Part shown: in pieces, positions 34,752-43,251 of the stretch
Numbering within the stretch: position 1 is the first letter of the stretch
Layout of the letters: each line of letters starts with the position of its first letter
Origin: an uncultured Jannaschia sp.
Lineage (GTDB): Bacteria; Pseudomonadota; Alphaproteobacteria; Rhodobacterales; Rhodobacteraceae
DNA: 64,000 nucleotides
Reading direction: 5' to 3'
NCBI GenBank assembly: GCA_947494145.1
Contig: CANLTZ010000003.1
Location: forward strand, 248,001-312,000
Notes under the pieces: generated by a model
What the model was told of the DNA's origin: nothing
The model's input: only the letters and a program-made list of their open reading frames with translations
The model's database searches: none
Made by a program: the position numbers and the translations under genes

Positions 34752-34815
34752 GGAGGGGGCTCTGCCCCCGCTCCGGCAAGCCGGAGCCCCCCGGGATATT
34801 TTTGCCAGGAAGAAG
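34752..34815 (+). repeat. Gene-3' repeat, copy a: two hairpins plus GGGATATTTTTGCCAGG box
   Basis: Hairpin 1: GGGGGC (34755-34760)/GCCCCC (34764-34769). Hairpin 2: GCTCCGG (34770-34776)/CCGGAGC (34781-34787). Then GGGATATTTTTGCCAGGAAG (34793-34812). Similar boxes occur at 39335, 43268 (minus), 50759 (minus), 55360 (minus) and 55490. It lies about 100 bp downstream of gpt and may terminate or process its transcript. The rest of 34656-35080 shows no gene. Confidence 0.6.
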
Positions 34816-35080
34816 GGGCGGGCCTTTGGTCGGACACGGGCTGGCGTATTGAGTTGGGGGCAAAGGCGGTGTTGGTGCAGGTTGCCCGGCATATCTGGTG
34901 CGCATACCGGTTCGTTTGTGGCCCGCTCGGCGGTTTGGCTGTTCGAGATTGGTGCGACAGGGACCGAAGATGTGCCGACGTCGTGGGCAATCGAGACCCA
35001 AGCCGCGAGCGCTGCGGGCCAACGCCGCCGCGCGAGGGACCACACTTGCCGGTGCGATGGCGCAATGTCACGGTCGGCTG

Positions 35081-35836
35081 ATGGCGCGCCTCATCCTGCA
35101 TGTCCTTGTCATTCTCGTCTTGACCGTCGTGACGCAGATCGGCGGCCTTGCCTGGCTTGTCGCCGTCTTCTTTCGCCGTCGCCTTCTTGTCTTTCTGGGC
35201 CTCTATGCCGCCCTATCCGTTGCTGCGATCTGGATTGCGCCGCATTTCGGGCGCGTCGCGCTGAGCTGTTTTGACCGCGGGCCGCTTCAGGTCCAAAGCT
35301 GGCTCTATTGCGGGCTGAACCGAACCTATGTCTCACCTGAAATGGACGCCGTTCTGCGCCGCAGCGCTGGCACCATGGAGACCCGCTTTCCCGGCACAGT
35401 CACGCTGGTACTCGACGCGAATTTCCCCTTCCTGGATGGCTTTCCGCTGCTGCCGCATCTGTCCCACGACGATGGCGACAAGGCGGATATTGCGTTCTAC
35501 TACCGCGACGCCTCCGGCTATTTGCCGGGCGCCACGCGCTCCCCCATAGGGTATTTCGCCTTTGAACCCGGGCCCAGCGAATGCCCGCAGACCTGGCCGA
35601 CTTTGCGGTGGGACTTGGAGCCCCTTCAGCCGCTTTGGCATGACCATGCGCTTGAAGGTGAGCGGACCCGCGCCGTCTTGCAGACACTCGCTGAAGACCC
35701 AAGCGTGGGACGCATCTTCATCGAACCCCATCTGGTGGAGCGTCTCGGCGCCGCAGGTCCGAAGATCGGCTTCCAAGGCTGCCGGGCCGCCCGCCATGAC
35801 GACCACATCCACCTGCAATTGGTGCCTGCGCGCTGA
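35081..35836 (+). CDS. Membrane-anchored LAS-type (MepA/M15-like) peptidase homologue
   Basis: 251 residues. Two N-terminal hydrophobic helices (~4-30, ~35-53) anchor it in the cytoplasmic membrane; the rest is periplasmic. 'LSHDDGDKADIAFYY' (His129 ... Asp136) and 'RHDDHIHLQL' (His242-x-His244) resemble the H-x6-D and H-x-H zinc ligands of the LAS metallopeptidases (VanX, D-Ala-D-Ala peptidases, murein endopeptidase MepA). Overall similarity beyond these motifs is low, so peptidoglycan hydrolase activity is a hypothesis. ATG at 35081 gives the membrane anchor; an upstream frame extends without support. Confidence 0.55.
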   Translation: MARLILHVLVILVLTVVTQIGGLAWLVAVFFRRRLLVFLGLYAALSVAAIWIAPHFGRVALSCFDRGPLQVQSWLYCGLNRTYVSPEMDAVLRRSAGTMETRFPGTVTLVLDANFPFLDGFPLLPHLSHDDGDKADIAFYYRDASGYLPGATRSPIGYFAFEPGPSECPQTWPTLRWDLEPLQPLWHDHALEGERTRAVLQTLAEDPSVGRIFIEPHLVERLGAAGPKIGFQGCRAARHDDHIHLQLVPAR

Positions 35837-35905
35837 GGGCCCGCCCCAGTCTGGCGGCACCGCGTGGCGATTGCCGCAGGCCCACCTGCGCGCTAGCTCC
35901 GCCCT

Positions 35906-36325
35906 ATGCGCCATGTCTTTGCCTGCCTGCTCTGCCTCCTCCCGGTTTCTGCATTCGCCTGGACCTTTTCGCCCTTGCCCGTCTGCACGATCGAAAGCAC
36001 CGATGGCGCGGCGCGGGTGACGTTTGACCCGGCCACCGGGCTCTATGCGATTGCGCTGACCCGGCCCGAGGGCTGGCCCCCCGCCCCGGTCTTCGCCATT
36101 CGGTTCGAGGGCCTGGCCGCGCGCACCATCTCCACCGACCGCCATGTGGTGGAAGGCGCGACCTTGACGGTCACCGACCGTGGCTTCGGCAACGTGCTGA
36201 CCGGGCTGGAATTCAACGCCACGGCCACGGCGGTGCTGGGCGAGGATCTGCTGCGCATCGACTTGACCGATGCGGGCCCCGCCGTGCGCGCGTTTCGGGC
36301 CTGTCCGGCGGATGGGTTGGTCTGA
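35906..36325 (+). CDS. Small secreted protein of unknown function
   Basis: 139 residues with a clear signal peptide ('MRHVFACLLCLLPVSAFA', cleavage before W19). The mature ~120 residues contain 'PLPVCTIESTDGAARVTFDP', 'GLYAIALTRP', 'TLTVTDRGFGNVLTGLEFN' and two Cys residues (27, 132 region) that could form a disulfide. Beta-rich; I do not recognise a family. Follows the LAS-like peptidase gene by 69 bp on the same strand. Confidence 0.7.
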   Translation: MRHVFACLLCLLPVSAFAWTFSPLPVCTIESTDGAARVTFDPATGLYAIALTRPEGWPPAPVFAIRFEGLAARTISTDRHVVEGATLTVTDRGFGNVLTGLEFNATATAVLGEDLLRIDLTDAGPAVRAFRACPADGLV

Positions 36326-36718
36326 GCAGCCGGTGGCGCGTTCCCACGACAGCTTCCGGCTCTGCTGCGAGGCCCCGCTACTGTCCGAGGCGGAATGGGT
36401 ACGCCTGGAGCCTGTCCTTTCGGACTTCATTGGCGGCGTGAAAGCATGTCGCCTGGCCATCTCAAACCGCGTCCCGGGGTGGCTCTGGGGCGGCCGCGAT
36501 CCCCGAGTCGCCCGGGATGGCGCTTTGCCCGCAGATGACGGGCCATCGCCTTCGTCACCCGAACATCCTGTGATTTGGGCGCGTGGGTCGGTAAGGATCG
36601 TTGCTGCCCCGATCGTGCCAAGCCCTTCCGCACGACACGCGCAAAGTTCTGCGCGGAATGCGGCCCTCGGCTTCCGGCAGGGACAATGGCAGGGCCGCTC
36701 ATCGTTTTGTAGTTCGCC
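36326..36718 (+). pseudogene. Degenerate region with transposase-like and zinc-ribbon-like fragments
   Basis: No intact gene. From about 36345 one frame reads 'PLLSEAEWVRLEPVLSDF', like the N-terminus of IS5-type transposases ('LSDAEWARLEPLLP'), then loses similarity after ~25 residues. In another frame, between a stop at ~36537 and a TAG at 36710-36712, it reads 'CCPDRAKPF..RAKFCAECGPRLP', like a C4 zinc ribbon. Neither has a convincing start. Together they look like remnants of a small transposition scar; this is weak evidence. Confidence 0.3.
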
Positions 36719-37729
36719 TCACCGAACCGCCCCAGCCAGAAATGGCAGGACCTGGCCCATCACCTTACGCGACCGCACGGCATCGCCCTCGACGGCGCAA
36801 TGGGGTGCGTCGGCCAAGGCAAAGTGCCGGCAATCGGCCAGCCCCGTGCAAAACGCCTTGGCCGCGTCGCTTTGGACGACCCGGTCGCGGCCTGCGGTGA
36901 CCATGAATACCGGCGCGGCGATGCGCGGGGCGAGCCGGTCCAACACCGCTTGGGACCGGAAGGTCGCGTCGATCCAGCCGGGCGACGGCACCTCGACCCG
37001 GGTTTCGGGATAAACCTCCATCAGGGCGCGGCGCAGATGGGCCAATTCTGGGTCGGGTTGGCAAATATGGCCGCGCCCCAGCAGCTGCGCGAAGGGTTTG
37101 CGCCGCTCCCATGGGACGGTGCCCGGCAGGTAGCGCCGCGCGGCCCCGTTCCGCACCATGAAGCGCAGGGTGGCAGCTGCCGTCTCGTCCGAGAGCGGCC
37201 CCGTCTGGATGCGGATCATCGGCACGATCACGGCATAGGCCGCCACATCGGGCCCATGTTCGGCCGCCATGCGCAGCGCCACGTGGCCGCCTTGTGACAG
37301 GCCCATCACCACCACCGGCCCGCGCTGGCGCGCCACGAAAGCAGCCAGGTCGGCAGTCAAATTGGCGTAATCCTCCACATAGCCCAGATCGGGCCGCCGC
37401 GTCAGCCGCACCGACCGCCCCTGCCCACGCATAACGATGGCCGCCACGTCCCAGCCTGCCTCGGCCAGAGCGCGCATCTCCTGGGCATAAAGCTCCAACG
37501 GCGCCGTGTAGCCCGGCACGAAGACGACCGTGCCGCGGCGCGGGCCGCGCGCCCCCAATTTGCCGGTTTCCAGCACGATGCCGGGACTGGGCTCAAACCG
37601 GCCCAGGCGGAAATCGGCGGGCAGTGGCTCCAACCGCTCCAGGTAAGCGCGGGCGGCGGACACCTGGTCGGCGGCGGCAGATGCGCCGACGAGCGACAGA
37701 GCCAGCAGGAGGGACGCGAGGAGGCGCAT
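36719..37729 (-). CDS. Secreted alpha/beta hydrolase, lysophospholipase-like
   Basis: 336 residues. Signal peptide 'MRLLASLLLALSLVGASAAA'. Core alpha/beta-hydrolase features: oxyanion strand 'GTVVFVPGYTAPLELYAQEM', 'VAAIVMRGQGRS', nucleophile elbow 'VVMGLSQGGHVALRM' (Ser in GLSQG), acid region 'VFMVTAGRDRVVQS' and His in 'ADAPHCAVEGD'. Order and 'RGQGRS' loop fit PldB/monoacylglycerol-lipase-like enzymes, acting here in the periplasm. Its ATG directly abuts the agmatinase stop, so both are likely one operon. Confidence 0.82.
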   Translation of the reverse strand: MRLLASLLLALSLVGASAAADQVSAARAYLERLEPLPADFRLGRFEPSPGIVLETGKLGARGPRRGTVVFVPGYTAPLELYAQEMRALAEAGWDVAAIVMRGQGRSVRLTRRPDLGYVEDYANLTADLAAFVARQRGPVVVMGLSQGGHVALRMAAEHGPDVAAYAVIVPMIRIQTGPLSDETAAATLRFMVRNGAARRYLPGTVPWERRKPFAQLLGRGHICQPDPELAHLRRALMEVYPETRVEVPSPGWIDATFRSQAVLDRLAPRIAAPVFMVTAGRDRVVQSDAAKAFCTGLADCRHFALADAPHCAVEGDAVRSRKVMGQVLPFLAGAVR

Positions 37730-38698
37730 CTATACCCCTCCCCGTCGGGTCCACCCCCAGAGGCAGATCAATTCCATCACCACATGGGCGCCCGCGATGG
37801 CCGTGGCACCCGTGGTGTCATAGGGCGGTGAGACTTCCACCACGTCGCCGCCCACAAGGTTGATACCCGCCAGATCTCGCAAGATCGCCGCCGCCTGGCC
37901 GGAACTGAGCCCGCCCCAGACGGGCGTGCCCGTACCGGGCGCGAAAGCCGGGTCCAGCGCGTCGATGTCGAAGGTCAGATAGGTGGGCCGGTCGCCGACA
38001 ATGGCCTTTATGCGGGCGGCCACCTCGCCTGGCGCGGCCTCATGCACGGCCCGCGCGTCGATCGTCGTCACCCCCAACGTGTCGGGGTTCACGGTGCGGA
38101 TGCCCACTTGGACGCTCATGGCGGGGTCGATCACGCCGGTCTTTACCGCCTTGTAGAACATGGTGCCATGATCGATCCGCGTCATGTCGTCATCGGGCCA
38201 GGTATCGGAATGGGCGTCGAACTGGATCAGGCTGAGGGGGCCGTACTTTTCGGCATGGGCCTGGAGGATGGGAAAGCTTACGTAATGGTCGCCGCCCATG
38301 GCGATGCAGCCCGCACCCTGGTCGAGGATCGTCTTGATATGGGCGCGAAGCGCGGCGGGGAATTCGGATACTTTGGCATAGTCGAAGCCAACGTCGCCGT
38401 AATCGGCCACGGCGAAGTCATCCAGGGGTGAATAGTCCCAATAATACGGCGGATCAAAGGGTTGCAGCGCGCTGGCTTCCCGAATGGCCCGCGGCCCGAA
38501 GCGCGTGCCGGGCCGGTGGGTGACCGCTTGGTCGAAGGGCACGCCCGTCACGGCCAGATCGACCCCGGCCAGGTCCTTGGTATAGCGGCGCCGAAAGATC
38601 GAGGTAGCGCCGCCGAACGCGTTCTCGAAATTGAGCCCGCGCGGGTCGTCCCGCGTGAAGGCGCCATCCACCTGGTCGCGCGCGTCCTGCAATGCCAT
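37730..38698 (-). CDS. speB: Agmatinase/ureohydrolase family
   Basis: 322 residues. Mn-binding motifs 'CIAMGGDHYVSFP', 'LIQFDAHSDTW' and 'YLTFDIDALDPAFAPGTGTP' are those of arginase/agmatinase. Hydrolyses agmatine (or a related guanidino compound) to putrescine and urea. The 'GVPFDQAVTHRPGTRFGPRAIREAS' segment favours agmatinase over arginase, but guanidino-acid hydrolases share it. ATG at 38698 is the conserved start; an upstream in-frame extension overlaps the divergent flavin reductase. Confidence 0.88.
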   Translation of the reverse strand: MALQDARDQVDGAFTRDDPRGLNFENAFGGATSIFRRRYTKDLAGVDLAVTGVPFDQAVTHRPGTRFGPRAIREASALQPFDPPYYWDYSPLDDFAVADYGDVGFDYAKVSEFPAALRAHIKTILDQGAGCIAMGGDHYVSFPILQAHAEKYGPLSLIQFDAHSDTWPDDDMTRIDHGTMFYKAVKTGVIDPAMSVQVGIRTVNPDTLGVTTIDARAVHEAAPGEVAARIKAIVGDRPTYLTFDIDALDPAFAPGTGTPVWGGLSSGQAAAILRDLAGINLVGGDVVEVSPPYDTTGATAIAGAHVVMELICLWGWTRRGGV

Positions 38699-38792
38699 GG
38701 CCGGTCCTTTCCTGCTGCCCGGCGACATCACCACGGCCCGCGACCCGAGGAAACCCCTCGACACCCCCCCGCCCCCTGCTAGGTGGCCGTGC

Positions 38793-39284
38793 ATGAGCAT
38801 TCGCGACGATTTCATCCACGCCATGTCCCGCGCCGCTGCCACTGTCAGCGTCGTGACCACCGATGGCCCGGCAGGACTGGCAGGCGTGACCGTGTCGGCC
38901 ATGACCAGCGTGTCGGCGGACGGGGCGGCGCCCACAATCCTGGTCTGCGTCAACCGCGATGCGTCGGCCGCCGCGCCCATCCTGGAAAACGGGGTCTTCG
39001 CGGTGAATGTGCTGGAGGCACACCAACAGGACGTGGCCGACATGTTCGCGGGCCGCAGCGGGGTGTCTGGCGCGGCGCGGTTTGACGGGCTGACCTTCGA
39101 CCGGATGTCCACCGGGGCGCCGGTCTTGCGGGGGCTGGCGGGTTTCGATTGCGAGGTGCAGGCCGTGGACCCGATCGGGACGCATCACGTCATTCTGGGC
39201 GCGGTCCGGGCCGTGCGCGCCTCGGAAGAAGGGACGCCGCTGATCTATGGGATGCGCAGCTACTTGCGGGCCGAGCGCGCCTGA
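38793..39284 (+). CDS. Flavin reductase (HpaC-like, FMN-binding split barrel)
   Basis: 163 residues: 'AMSRAAATVSVVTTDGPAGLAGVTVSAMTSVSADGAAPTILVCVN' region and 'NGVFAVNVLEAHQQDVADMFAG', typical of the flavin-reductase domain that supplies reduced FMN/FAD to two-component monooxygenases. No partner oxygenase is in the window. ATG at 38793 with the conserved N-terminus; divergent from speB (94 bp apart). Confidence 0.87.
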   Translation: MSIRDDFIHAMSRAAATVSVVTTDGPAGLAGVTVSAMTSVSADGAAPTILVCVNRDASAAAPILENGVFAVNVLEAHQQDVADMFAGRSGVSGAARFDGLTFDRMSTGAPVLRGLAGFDCEVQAVDPIGTHHVILGAVRAVRASEEGTPLIYGMRSYLRAERA

Positions 39285-39310
39285 TCTGTCCTTTGACCAG
39301 GTTGCAGACC

Positions 39311-39358
39311 GGCCGGGGCGCTGCCCCGGACCCCGGAGTATTTTTGCCAGGATGAAAG
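39311..39358 (+). repeat. Gene-3' repeat, copy b: hairpin plus GGAGTATTTTTGCCAGG box
   Basis: CCGGGGC/GCCCCGG hairpin (39313-39329), then GGAGTATTTTTGCCAGGATG (39335-39354) and AAAG, 50 bases after the flavin-reductase stop and in its direction. Same architecture as copy a. Confidence 0.6.
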
Positions 39359-39386
39359 AGCATGCGGTCGCTTGCGGGATCGGGCC

Positions 39387-39773
39387 TCAATAGGTGGGCA
39401 CGCCTGGGGACCTTTCACAGCTGAGATAGATGGCGGCGGTCACCTTGTAGACCACGACATAGGATGCATCCCACGTCACAATGGCTTCCATGGGACAGGG
39501 GGCGGCGTGGCGAAGGGCGGATGCATGGCCGGGCACCACCATGAACCCTTCGGCATCGAGGAAAGCGGTGAAGTCTTCCACGGCGATTGGAAGCCCGGCC
39601 TTGGTGGCGATCCTGTCATTGAGGAGGTCTGCCGCAATCTCGGTAATCCAGGGCAGTCCGGCCAGGATCACCGGTGAGCGCTGGCCAAGCAAGCTGGATG
39701 CGAAGAGAAAAGGCGCCAAGCCCATCACGAGGACCGCACCGATTGCATATGTCGTGACTTTCAAAAGACGCAT
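39387..39773 (-). CDS. Small membrane-anchored/secreted hypothetical protein
   Basis: 128 residues: an N-terminal hydrophobic helix ('VTTYAIGAVLVMGLAPFLFASSLLG') serving as uncleaved anchor or signal, then a periplasmic domain with 'WITEIAADLLNDRIATKAG', 'FMVVPGHASALRHAAPCPMEAIVTWD' and 'VYKVTAAIYLSC'. ATG at 39773; the frame extends upstream without protein-like features. Family not recognised. Confidence 0.6.
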   Translation of the reverse strand: MRLLKVTTYAIGAVLVMGLAPFLFASSLLGQRSPVILAGLPWITEIAADLLNDRIATKAGLPIAVEDFTAFLDAEGFMVVPGHASALRHAAPCPMEAIVTWDASYVVVYKVTAAIYLSCERSPGVPTY

Positions 39774-39842
39774 TCGTCGGTTTCCGTTTCGGGGGGGCAG
39801 CACGCGGCGCGGGGTCACGACAACCGCCCCGTCGGGAGCAGG

Positions 39843-40155
39843 TTGGCATGATTGTGACCTCGGGCGAGTCGCGGCGACCCGGGACCCAGCGGATCGTGTC
39901 CCGGGTGCGGCAGACCCCGTAAGACCGTTCGATCTGTGCCGCGCCCGCGGTGACGTCAAAGCCTTGGGCCCGCAACGCCGCCTCGGGCGGGCCCCATGTC
40001 CACAAGGGCGGCCAGACGGGCCTCGATCACGGCGGGCTGTTCGGCCCAGGCCGACGTTAAACTCTGAAGGATCGGCGGCACCGCGTCCGGACCCACCAAA
40101 GGACGGCGGTAAAGGACAAGACTGCCGGAACCAGCGCGGAGGCGAAGGGAAGCGA
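39843..40155 (-). pseudogene. Probable frameshifted gene remnant with signal-like N-terminus
   Basis: Three minus-strand frames read protein-like in succession. Frame 1 (about 40155-40105): 'LSLPFASALVPAVLSFTAVLWWV', like a signal or anchor. Frame 2 (about 40105-40000): 'LVGPDAVPPILQSLTSAWAE' continuing 'PAVIEARLAALVDMG'. Frame 3 (about 40000-39843): 'PPEAALRAQGFDVTAGAAQI' then 'RSYGVCRTRDTIRWVPGR'. The pieces join smoothly if one frameshift near 40105 and another near a GGGGCCC run at ~39995 are allowed. No family recognised; sequencing error is an alternative to decay. Confidence 0.35.
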
Positions 40156-40172
40156 CAAGCGGCGCGGGCCCC

Positions 40173-40934
40173 CTACACCCGCCCTGTAAGCGACGCCTTG
40201 AGAAGTCGCAGGCGGCTGCCAGTATTGGACAGGCTGGGCATATCGGCGGGCGCGGCCTGGAAGGCACGCAGCAACGGCTCCACATCGGTGAGCACGAAGA
40301 AGACCGGGCGCGCGGCGCGCGGCAGGCGCGCCTGGCGGAAGCGGTCCAGGGCGGCCAGGCCCTTGGCCGCCAGCGCGCGGATATGGGGCAGCGGCTCCCC
40401 CGGAGGAAGCGGCTGGCGCCCACGCGCCACCAGGTCGGGGCCCGCCGTCAGCCAAGCCGCGATGCCATGGGCCAGCCCGGCATCGCGGGCGGCGGGCTCA
40501 TCTTCCACGCCCGCCAGGCGCGCCGCTGTCCACAAAAGCGTGCCGGAGGTGCGGTCGAGATAGCGGATCAGGTCGGCCTCACCCCCGGGGCGGATGCCTT
40601 CGATGTCGATGCGCCGCGTCTCGATAATGCTGTCGAGGTCGCGCGCGCCTTTCCCGTCGAGCATATCGGCCAGGGGCGTGACGACCTCATGGCGGCGCAC
40701 TTGGCCGCCCGCGGCGACCTCTTCCAAGGCGTCACGCCACCATTGCAGGCGCATTTCGGCAATCATGGGCTCTTTCGTGACCCAGGGCGCGCGGGCCACT
40801 TCGATGTTAAACGCGTAAAGCGGAAAAAGCAGCGCGCGCAATCGCACCGGCGTGGCCATCACGGCGCGGAAGCGTGCCGGGTCGCCACGCTGCACCAGCG
40901 ACGCGCAGGCGGCGATGTCCGCGTTGTGTTTCAT
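40173..40934 (-). CDS. Squalene/phytoene synthase-like protein (NDUFAF6-type)
   Basis: 253 residues of the trans-isoprenyl diphosphate synthase fold. 'PVRLRALLFPLYAFNIEVAR' and 'EMRLQWWRDALEEVAAGG' match the family, but the metal-binding D-x3-D motifs of true phytoene synthase are reduced, and the protein is short. This pattern is that of the NDUFAF6/complex I assembly-type subfamily rather than a carotenoid enzyme. Overlaps the upstream methyltransferase by 4 bp. A carotenoid role should not be assumed despite the phototrophic context. Confidence 0.72.
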   Translation of the reverse strand: MKHNADIAACASLVQRGDPARFRAVMATPVRLRALLFPLYAFNIEVARAPWVTKEPMIAEMRLQWWRDALEEVAAGGQVRRHEVVTPLADMLDGKGARDLDSIIETRRIDIEGIRPGGEADLIRYLDRTSGTLLWTAARLAGVEDEPAARDAGLAHGIAAWLTAGPDLVARGRQPLPPGEPLPHIRALAAKGLAALDRFRQARLPRAARPVFFVLTDVEPLLRAFQAAPADMPSLSNTGSRLRLLKASLTGRV

Positions 40935-41650
40935 ACGGGCCGGACAACCCGCAGACCGTAAGTGACGCGCGGGGCGAGGCGCGCGTAATCCGCCGCCTCC
41001 TGCACGGCTTCTTCGATGGGCAGGCGCAGGTCGGGAATATCCGCGGCCTTGAGGCGCTTGGCGCGGGCCAGAAGCGGCTCATAATAGGCGGCCCAGCCTT
41101 CGGGCGTGACGCGGGACCGCGCCACGACGCCCCAACCCGCGGCGGCGATTTCGGCATCCAGCGCATCGTCATCGCCGAATGCGCCCCCTTCCCAAAAGCG
41201 CCGCGTCTCCCCATCGGGGGCGCCGGTGGTCAGCGGATGGGAAAAGGCCACGGCGCCGCCGGGGCGCAGGGCGTGGCGCCAATGGTCAAGGACGGCGCCG
41301 ATCCCTTCGAAATAGACGGCACCTGCGCACCAGATCAGATCGAAGGGCCCCAGGCTGACCGGGTCGGGCAGGCCGTCGCGCGAGACAAGTGCGCCGCGAC
41401 AGAGCCGCGTGCCCACGGGGGCCACAAGGGCGGCCTCGGCCACGAAGGGCAAATGTAGGTCGAAGCCGGTGACCCGGCCTTCGGGGACGGCCGCGGCCAG
41501 TGGCGCCAAATCCGCGCCCGGCCCGCAGGCCGCGTCGCAGACCACGCCATCGGGCGGGGTGCCCGCGGCGGCACAGGCCCAAGCCACATCCGAGGCCAGG
41601 CCCGGACCTTGGCGGGGCAGCCCCGCATGCAAGGCGAAGAATGCGCTCAT
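40931..41650 (-). CDS. SAM-dependent class I methyltransferase
   Basis: 239 residues. SAM-binding motif I 'VVCDAACGPGADLAPLAAAV' with 'VTGFDLHLPFVAEA' after it, motif II/III 'FDLIWCAGAVYFEGIG', then 'ALRPGGAVAFSHPL'. Substrate unknown. I place the start at 41650, where ATGA overlaps the cimA stop; ATGs at 41662 and 41671 are alternatives. Coupled to the synthase-like gene downstream. Confidence 0.8.
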   Translation of the reverse strand: MSAFFALHAGLPRQGPGLASDVAWACAAAGTPPDGVVCDAACGPGADLAPLAAAVPEGRVTGFDLHLPFVAEAALVAPVGTRLCRGALVSRDGLPDPVSLGPFDLIWCAGAVYFEGIGAVLDHWRHALRPGGAVAFSHPLTTGAPDGETRRFWEGGAFGDDDALDAEIAAAGWGVVARSRVTPEGWAAYYEPLLARAKRLKAADIPDLRLPIEEAVQEAADYARLAPRVTYGLRVVRPV

Positions 41651-43251
41651 ATCTCCTGACATAGCTTCCACCTCACCGCGTCCAGCAGCGCCTCGAAACT
41701 GGCATCCACGATATTGGCCGACACGCCCACGGTGGACCAGCGCCGCCCCTGCCCGTCTTCGTGGTCGATGACCACGCGAGTGACGGCTTCGGTCCCGCCT
41801 TGCATGATGCGCACGCGGTAGTCTTTCAGCTTCATGTCCTCGATCTGCGCCTGATAGCGGCCCAGATCCTTCGCCAACGCCTTGGACAGCGCATTGACCG
41901 GCCCCCTGTCAGAGCCCTGTTCATCCAGGCTTTCGGAGACTGACAGTTTCTTGACCCCGTCCACCTTCACCACCACCACGGCTTCGGAAAGCGACACCAT
42001 GCGGTCATACTTGTTCTTCCGCCGCTCGACCGTGACGCGGTAGCGTTTGACCTCGAAAAGGGCGGGCATCAGGCCCAATTCCTCGCGCGCGACAAGCTCG
42101 AAACTGGCCTGGGCCACGTCATAGGAATAGCCGCGATCCTCGGCCTCCTTCACGCGGGTCAGGATGCGACGCAGTGCGGTTTCATCCCCCGTGGGCAACC
42201 CCGCTTCGGCCAGGCGGCGGCGCAGGTTCGACAGGCCCGCCTGGTTCGACATGGGCACGATGCGGACATTGCCCACCGCTTCGGGCGGGACATGTTCATA
42301 GGTGGTCGGGTCCTTCAGGATGGCACTGGCATGGAGGCCCGCCTTATGCGCAAAGGCCGATGCCCCCACATAGGCCGCCTCGCGCCTTGGCACACGGTTG
42401 AGGATATCGTCCAGCCGCCGCGACACTTGCATAAGACCGGGCAGCGCGTCAGACGTCACGCCGGTCTCGAACCTGTCGGCATAGGGGGCCTTCAGCACCA
42501 GCGTCGGGATCAGCGATGTCAGGTTGGCATTGCCGCACCGCTCCCCCAACCCGTTCAGCGTACCCTGCACCTGACGCGCGCCCGCATCGATGGCGGCCAA
42601 GGTGCCCGCCACGGCCTGTTCGGTGTCGTTATGGGTGTGAATGCCCAGATGGTCGCCCGGGATACCCGCCGCGATTACCTCGGCCACCACGGCGCCGATC
42701 CGGGCGGGCATGGTGCCGCCATTGGTATCACACAGCACGACCCAGCGGGCGCCAGCATCCAGCGCCGCGTGCAGACAGGCAAGCGCATAATCGGGGTCGG
42801 CGGCATGGCCGTCGAAGAAATGCTCCGCATCGAACAGCGCCTCGCGCCCCTGCCCCACCACATGGGCGATCGACTCGCGGATGGCCGCCAGGTTTTCGTC
42901 CACCCTGACGCCCAAGGCGGTTTCCACATGGAACGGATGGGTCTTGCCCACCAGACAGACCGACGGCGTGCCCGCGTTCAACACGGCGGCCAGCACGTCG
43001 TCATTGGCCGCCGAGCGTCCGACACGCTTGGTCATGCCAAAGGCCGTCAGGGTCGCGCGGCAGGCGGGTGCATCCTCGAAGAACTCACTGTCGGTGGGAT
43101 TCGCGCCGGGCCAGCCCCCCTCGATATGATCCAGCCCCAGCGCGTCCAGCATCCGCGTGATCTCGCGCTTCTCGGAGGCGGAAAACTGCACCCCCTGGGT
43201 CTGCTGCCCATCCCGCAGCGTGGTATCATAAAGATACAATCGCTCTTTCAT
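41647..43251 (-). CDS. cimA: (R)-citramalate synthase
   Basis: 534 residues, the length of CimA/LeuA-like enzymes. 'LYLYDTTLRDGQQTQGVQFS' (metal-binding DTTLRDG), 'WVVLCDTNGGTMP', 'LGIHTHNDTEQAVAGTLAAI' and 'GTLNGLGERCGNANLTSLIP' form the HMGL-like barrel; the C-terminal regulatory LeuA dimer domain follows ('RRWSTVGVSANIVDASFEAL'). Condenses pyruvate and acetyl-CoA to citramalate for isoleucine. The DTTLRDGQQ and GGWPGANPTD sequence separate it from LeuA. The ATG sits inside a copy of the dispersed GGAGTATTT repeat. Confidence 0.9.
   Translation of the reverse strand: MKERLYLYDTTLRDGQQTQGVQFSASEKREITRMLDALGLDHIEGGWPGANPTDSEFFEDAPACRATLTAFGMTKRVGRSAANDDVLAAVLNAGTPSVCLVGKTHPFHVETALGVRVDENLAAIRESIAHVVGQGREALFDAEHFFDGHAADPDYALACLHAALDAGARWVVLCDTNGGTMPARIGAVVAEVIAAGIPGDHLGIHTHNDTEQAVAGTLAAIDAGARQVQGTLNGLGERCGNANLTSLIPTLVLKAPYADRFETGVTSDALPGLMQVSRRLDDILNRVPRREAAYVGASAFAHKAGLHASAILKDPTTYEHVPPEAVGNVRIVPMSNQAGLSNLRRRLAEAGLPTGDETALRRILTRVKEAEDRGYSYDVAQASFELVAREELGLMPALFEVKRYRVTVERRKNKYDRMVSLSEAVVVVKVDGVKKLSVSESLDEQGSDRGPVNALSKALAKDLGRYQAQIEDMKLKDYRVRIMQGGTEAVTRVVIDHEDGQGRRWSTVGVSANIVDASFEALLDAVRWKLCQEI

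Noticed and set aside
40173-40934. Carotenoid phytoene synthase (crtB)
   Set aside because: Short, with reduced metal-binding Asp motifs and no crt genes nearby; fits the NDUFAF6-like subfamily.
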